Origin: Listeria cornellensis FSL F6-0969
GTDB taxonomy: Bacteria; Bacillota; Bacilli; Lactobacillales; Listeriaceae
Assembly: GCF_000525855.1 (NCBI RefSeq)
Contig: NZ_AODE01000018.1
Location: forward strand, 1-64,000
Direction of reading: 5' to 3'
DNA length: 64,000 nt
The notes under the pieces were generated by a model that ran no database searches, was not told the DNA's origin, and saw nothing but the letters and a program-made list of their open reading frames with translations. Position numbers and translations under genes: made by a program. How positions within the stretch are numbered: the stretch's first letter is position 1; every line of letters starts with the position of its first letter. Below are positions 59,644-64,000 of this stretch, in pieces.

Positions 59644-60459
59644 TTAGAAATCGATATTATCGGGATCTGGCCCGACGCGTAGGTTTTGATTGAGAGCGTC
59701 GATTTGTGTGAGTTCTTCAGGTGTTAATTCGAAGTCAAAGATAGCCATGTTTTCTGCGATGCGATGGGCTTTTGTTGATTTTGGGATGACGATGATGTCG
59801 TTTTGTAGGTCCCAACGCAGGATGACTTGGGCGACGGATTTGCCGTGATGGGCCGCGATTTCTTGTAGGACTGGGTTGTTGAAAAGGCCGCCTTGCATGA
59901 GTGGAGACCAGGCTTCGACGCGAATGTTGTTTTCGGCGCAGTACGCGATGAGTTCTTTTTGTGTGAGTTGTGGATGGAGCTCGATTTGGTTTACGACGGG
60001 CATGATGGTAGCGTGTTTTTTGAGTGTTTCTAGGTGATGAATTTGGAAGTTGCTGACGCCGATTGCGCGGATGCGGCCATCTTTGTGCAGTTTTTCGAGC
60101 GCGCGCCAGGCGTCGATGTATTTGCCTTCTACTGGCCAGTGAATCAGATAGAGGTCGAGATAGTCGAGTTCCATTTTACGCAGTGTTTCGTCGAATGCAG
60201 CGAGTGTTTCTTCGTAGCCGAGATCGGTATTCCAGACTTTGGATGTGATGAAAAGGTCTTCGCGTGGGACGCCAGATTCGCGGATGCCTTGGCCGGTGCT
60301 TGTTTCGTTGCCGTAGATTGCGGCGGTGTCGATGCTACGGTAGCCGAGTCGGATGGCTTCTTTGATGGCGGACACGAGTTCTGCGCCTTCTTCTACTTTA
60401 AATACGCCGAGTCCGAGGACGGGCATGTCGATTCCATTTGCTAATTTGACTGTTTTCAT
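59644..60459 (-). CDS. Aldo/keto reductase
   Basis: 271 residues, AKR fold. Catalytic tetrad visible: Asp in SIDTAAIYGNE with Tyr, Lys in FITSKVWN, His in LYLIHWP. NADPH-binding VIPKSTKAHRIAEN near the end. AKR5-like 2,5-diketo-gluconate/methylglyoxal reductase group. Downstream of the MFS gene, two bases apart, so one operon. Confidence 0.93.
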   Translation of the reverse strand: MKTVKLANGIDMPVLGLGVFKVEEGAELVSAIKEAIRLGYRSIDTAAIYGNETSTGQGIRESGVPREDLFITSKVWNTDLGYEETLAAFDETLRKMELDYLDLYLIHWPVEGKYIDAWRALEKLHKDGRIRAIGVSNFQIHHLETLKKHATIMPVVNQIELHPQLTQKELIAYCAENNIRVEAWSPLMQGGLFNNPVLQEIAAHHGKSVAQVILRWDLQNDIIVIPKSTKAHRIAENMAIFDFELTPEELTQIDALNQNLRVGPDPDNIDF

Positions 60460-60461
60460 TT

Positions 60462-61643
60462 TTAAAATTCCTCCTGTTTTGTTTCTAATTTTTTACTCCA
60501 TGCGGTCAGGGCGACGGCGATGAGGACCATGATCATGCCGATCCAAGTCGTGTCGATGATTCGCATGTGGGTGATGACGAGGCCGCCGAGATAGGAGCCG
60601 AGTGCGATTCCGGCGTTGAAGGCGGCGATGTTAAGGGCGGACGCGATGTCGACGCCTTTTGGGACGAATTTCTCTGCTAGAATCACGACGTAGACTTGCA
60701 ATCCGGGAACGTTCATGAAGGCAAATACGCCCATGAGCAGGATCGTTGCGAGTCCGAAAACTTTGGATGAGGCGGTGAAATAGAGCAGGCCGAGCACGAC
60801 GGCTTGTGCGATGAACATATAGAACAGGGCTTGGATTGGCCGCTTGTTGGCGACTTTTCCACCAATCATGTTGCCGACTGCGATGGCGATTCCATAGATG
60901 AAAAGGAGAATCGCGATGGAGCTCGTTTGGAACCCGGTGACTTGTTCTAGTAGCGGTGTTAGATAGGTGAACACGACGAAGGTTCCGCCGTAGCCGAGTG
61001 CTGTGATGGCGAACACGAGTAGTAACGGGCCATTTGTTAGTACTTTGACTTGGTCGCTGAGCGTCATTTTGGTGCCAGGACGCAGATTTTTCGGAATCAA
61101 GATGAGGTTCGCGATTAGGGCAATGATGCCGATTGCTGCGATGCCGAAGAACGCGGTGCGCCAGCCGAATTGTTGCCCAATGAGTGTGCCGATTGGGACG
61201 CCGGTTACGGTTGCGATGGTGAGACCGGTGAACATGATGGAGATGGCGCTTGCTCGTTTATTTGGCGGGACAAGGTCAGCCGCGATGGTGGAACCGATGG
61301 ACATGAAGACGCCGTGCGCGAAGGCGGATATGACGCGGGCGATGAGTAGTAACGCAATGGTGTCGGAGAATGCCGCGGCCAAGTTGCCGAGTATGAAGAC
61401 GATCATGATGGCGAGCAGTAACGTTTTGCGATTCATGCGTGATGTGAGTGCGGTCAGGATTGGTGCGCCGAACATAACGCCGACTGCATAAAGCGAGACG
61501 GTAAGACCCGCGGTACTCACTGGTATTGCTAAGTCTTCGGCGATGAGTGGCAACAACCCGACGCTGATAAATTCGGTCGTTCCAATCGCAAAAGCACTAA
61601 CTGCTAAAGCTAATAAGGCAAAAATATTTCGATTCCCTTTCAA
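60462..61643 (-). CDS. MFS exporter, DHA1/AraJ type
   Basis: 393 residues with 12 hydrophobic helices. ALAVSAFAIGTTEFISVGLL at the start and the motif A-like GAPILTALTSRMNRK after helix 2; motif C-like GVPIGTLIGQQFGWR in helix 5 region. Probably a drug or sugar efflux pump. Divergent from an HxlR regulator that may control it in response to an electrophile or aldehyde handled by the aldo/keto reductase. Confidence 0.9.
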   Translation of the reverse strand: MKGNRNIFALLALAVSAFAIGTTEFISVGLLPLIAEDLAIPVSTAGLTVSLYAVGVMFGAPILTALTSRMNRKTLLLAIMIVFILGNLAAAFSDTIALLLIARVISAFAHGVFMSIGSTIAADLVPPNKRASAISIMFTGLTIATVTGVPIGTLIGQQFGWRTAFFGIAAIGIIALIANLILIPKNLRPGTKMTLSDQVKVLTNGPLLLVFAITALGYGGTFVVFTYLTPLLEQVTGFQTSSIAILLFIYGIAIAVGNMIGGKVANKRPIQALFYMFIAQAVVLGLLYFTASSKVFGLATILLMGVFAFMNVPGLQVYVVILAEKFVPKGVDIASALNIAAFNAGIALGSYLGGLVITHMRIIDTTWIGMIMVLIAVALTAWSKKLETKQEEF

Positions 61644-61716
61644 TGTGAAGCCCTCCTAAGTTCTACTTGCTTTTTTGATGACAAGTGTTATTATGATACT
61701 AAGTGGCAATTAAAAC

Positions 61717-61728
61717 AAGTACGTACTT
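61717..61728. promoter_or_regulatory. Palindrome in MFS-HxlR divergent region
   Basis: AAGTACGTACTT, perfect 12-base palindrome with the GTAC half-sites seen in HxlR-family operators. Lies between the divergent starts. Confidence 0.5.
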
Positions 61729-61774
61729 TTTTGTAATGTAGGCACTTTTTAGTACCTATAGAAAGGAGCGAGAC

Positions 61775-62134
61775 ATGCAAAAGAAATATAATATCTCTGT
61801 CGAGGCAACGCTTGAGGTGCTCGGAGGCAAGTGGAAATGTGTGATTCTCTGTCACCTAACACACGGGAAAAAACGGACGAGCGAGCTAAAACGTCTTATT
61901 CCATCCATCACGCAAAAAATGCTCACACAGCAGTTGCGAGAGCTAGAACATGACGGTATTATCAATCGGATTGTCTATAATCAAGTGCCTCCGAAAGTGG
62001 AATATGAATTGAGTGAATACGGGAAGTCTTTGGAGAGTATTTTAACAGCTTTGTGCAACTGGGGAGACTCACATATTGAACGCGTATATGGCGAACGCTC
62101 GGAGTATTTGGAAGAAAGTATTTTGAATAAATAA
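61775..62134 (+). CDS. HxlR-family regulator
   Basis: 119 residues, single winged helix: LEVLGGKWKCVILCHLTHGKK in two helices, LIPSITQKMLTQQLRELEHD recognition region and wing YNQVPPKVEYELSEYG. Two N-terminal cysteines (KCVILC) could sense redox or electrophile stress, as in HypR/YodB. Start ATG behind AAAGGAG. Confidence 0.9.
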   Translation: MQKKYNISVEATLEVLGGKWKCVILCHLTHGKKRTSELKRLIPSITQKMLTQQLRELEHDGIINRIVYNQVPPKVEYELSEYGKSLESILTALCNWGDSHIERVYGERSEYLEESILNK

Positions 62135-62166
62135 GCATAGTAGAAAATCTTATAATAAAATGAGAG

Positions 62167-62194
62167 CCTGGAGAACTATTTCTTCAGGTTTTTT
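62167..62194 (+). terminator. Terminator after HxlR gene
   Basis: Stem CCTGGAGAA/TTCTTCAGG, T6. Confidence 0.7.
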
Positions 62195-62335
62195 AAGAAT
62201 GCCCAAATGAAAATATGTCAAAATTGTCATTATTCAGGTCATAAACTCTCCCTGTTACGTCCATAAATGTATAAATGGGGCTTTTAATTCAGGTATAATA
62301 GGAATGCAATTAGCTAATTTGAAAGGCGGGGCTTT

Positions 62336-63426
62336 ATGAAGAAAATTGCTTTTGTAATAGGAAGTTTTCGTATGGGTGGCATTGAAGCAATAAATAAGGA
62401 AATAACAGAGATGTTGTGCACCAAACATCAAGTACACTTGGTTAATTTTACAGGTGAGAGCGAGTACATGATGCCGGATGAGGGTGTCAAAAGTTTTTTC
62501 ATTCCAAAAAATTAAAAAAATGGAAAAAAATACTCATTTCACTCCGAATTCGCGGTATTAAATTAATCCGTTGGAAGCATCTTTTCTCCGTACAAATTGC
62601 CCATTTAAATGCATTCATAGAACAGAAAAATATTGAGACCCTCGTTATTTCGCATCCAATAATAACGGCGCTAGTCCCATATTTAAATTTAGAGAATACG
62701 AAAGTGATTATTTGGAAGCATTCACCAGCAGACCTTTATGATAAGGAAAATATCGGGTATAGAGAGCTTTTTTATCTAGGGATAGGAATGGCTAGTGAAA
62801 TTGTAGTTATTACAGAATTGGATAGAATAAAGTGGTATGAATATATAGATAAAGTTATATTTATCCCTAACATGCTCACGTTAATTCCCGAGCAAAAAAA
62901 GATATCGGATTTAAAGCAAAAAAGATTGCTGTTTTGCCGGAGGATTGATTATAAACATAAGGGGATTGATAGGTTACTAACAATATTCAAACATGTATCA
63001 GAATTAGGATGGGAGTTAGTAATTGTAGGGGCGGGAAAAGATACGAAAAGGCTGAAGAATGAATTGAAGGAGATAAGTAACATAAGACATATTGAGGCTA
63101 GTTCACATGAGGAACTGCATGAATACTACAGTACAAGCTCTATTTTTTTACATACATCTAGATATGAAGGATTTGGTCTTGTTATTACAGAAGCTATGGC
63201 ATTTGGCCTTCCAGTTATTAGCTTTGAAACTACAGGGTCCGAGGAGATTCTAGCTTGGAAATATGGCGTATTACTTCCACAAAATGACTTAGAACGATAT
63301 GTTGCGGAGTTGAAAATATTGATGCTATCTATCGAGAAAAGGAAGGTGTGGCAATCGAAATCACTGCAACGAAGCAAAGAATATCTGCCAGAAAGAATCT
63401 TAAAGAAATGGGAAGATATCTTATAA
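62336..63426 (+). pseudogene. GT4-type glycosyltransferase (two frameshifts)
   Basis: Reconstructed 362 residues. MKKIAFVIGSFRMGGIEAIN is the sugar-acceptor domain start with the GGxE loop. LLFCRRIDYKHKGIDRLLTI and SIFLHTSRYEGFGLVITEAM followed by AFGLPVISF are the donor-binding GT-B motifs with EGFGLVITEA. T6 at 62494-62499 and A6 at 62506-62511 each one base too long restore SFSFQKLKKWKKILISL between halves. Likely polysaccharide or teichoic acid synthesis with the flippase next to it. Confidence 0.8.
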
Positions 63427-63446
63427 TATAATTGAGGAGAGATATT

Positions 63447-64000
63447 TTGTACGTAAAAACAACACAGGTGACGAAAGCTATTGGAAGTACATTGTTACTA
63501 TCAGTTTTAGCACAATTACTTGGTTTAGTAAGGAATATTTTGTTGGCGAAAGACTTTGGCACAGGTGAAATTATGAACGCGTTTCTATTAGCCAATACAT
63601 ATACAAACTTAATAAGTAATATTGCAGTATCAGCAATTGCTGTTGTTCTTATTCCGTACTTAGCGCAAGTTCATAAAGATACTGATAAAGGCATTATATT
63701 ACAAACATATATGACGAGTATGCTTTTGCTTGTGGCTCTTTTATGCTTTGGGATAGTGGTTATTGGCTACTTTAGCTTCCCTATAATTAGTGATCGTTCT
63801 GAGCTCACATTTTGGCTGATGCTATTATTACTCATTATCCCTTTTTTTTAGGATGCTATCCGCATTTTTTGGTGTGTTATGTAATGTGGAAGGAGATTTT
63901 ACAACATCAAAAATTGCTATACTTGTGATGGCAATTATGAATGTTAGCTATCTTTTCCTAGTACGGTCACCAACGATTAGCGGTGTAGCGATAGTGCTAA
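63447..64000 (+). pseudogene. MurJ/Wzx-like flippase, partial at window end (frameshift)
   Basis: TTG at 63447, after GAGGAGA. Hydrophobic helices from SVLAQLLGLVRNILLAKDFG onward are typical of the MVF/MATE-like polysaccharide flippases (RNILLAKDFGTG, ANTYTNLISN, VVLIPYLAQ). T8 at 63842-63849 needs one T fewer, and the frame then runs open to the window end (RMLSAFFGVLCNVEGDF). Exports lipid-linked saccharides. Confidence 0.78.

Overview
The window looks like a chromosomal segment of a low-GC Gram-positive in the Listeriaceae, probably an environmental Listeria. The evidence is the pabA-pabB / type I toxin / T-box-serS neighbourhood, two sRNA genes built like Listeria LhrC, a chiA-type GH18 chitinase, a WxL surface protein, a PrfA/Crp-like regulator and LicT-type antitermination. 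No prophage, rRNA, tRNA or CRISPR was seen.

Layout. 1-3.35 kb: end of a group II intron, then a ~400-bp direct repeat, an OppA-like lipoprotein gene and a second copy of the repeat. Each repeat carries an LhrC-like sRNA and an inverted-repeat module. 3.35-8 kb: folate genes (pabA, pabBC), a type I toxin-antitoxin module and T-box-controlled serS. 8-12.4 kb: sugar operon (ROK kinase, AraC regulator, GPH symporter, esterase). 12.6-14.6 kb: secreted repeat protein with a hydrophobic C-terminus, followed by small membrane proteins. 14.7-25 kb: licT, a nagB-like gene and two GH1 6-phospho-beta-glucosidases, the latter separated by an AT-rich cassette (membrane-anchored exported protein, two fused ATPase-permease ABC proteins, an M50-like membrane protein). 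25-30 kb: TetR, a MarR/dioxygenase/hydrolase set resembling mhq genes, HAD and histidine phosphatases, and a yjdI/yjdJ-like pair. 30-34.8 kb: a third GH1, a secreted protein plus VanZ, the chitinase and a DUF308 protein. 34.9-40 kb: a second type I toxin, two crcB genes, a complete group II intron, a DUF2599-like secreted protein and an intron remnant. 40.2-42.5 kb: queFCDE under a preQ1-I riboswitch. 42.7-50 kb: WxL protein, two-component system, ABC exporter. 50-58 kb: Crp/PrfA-like regulator, transaldolase, sirtuin, CNNM-type membrane protein, an RCC1-repeat protein, LacI regulator and a small operon. 58-64 kb: beta-helix protein, aldo-keto reductase, MFS exporter with HxlR regulator, and the start of a polysaccharide locus (glycosyltransferase, flippase) cut by the window end.

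How it works together. Much of the window serves uptake and breakdown of beta-glucosides and chitin, with cre, NagR-like, LicT/RAT and an unassigned palindromic operator as control points. Several modules have the layout 'small secreted protein followed by membrane protein', as expected of bacteriocin/immunity-like functions, though none can be assigned.

Caution. At least 23 reading-frame breaks were found, every one explicable as one extra base in a homopolymer run (mostly runs of eight). This pattern suggests sequence overcalls rather than mass gene decay. Such genes are listed as frameshifted, with reconstructed extents.
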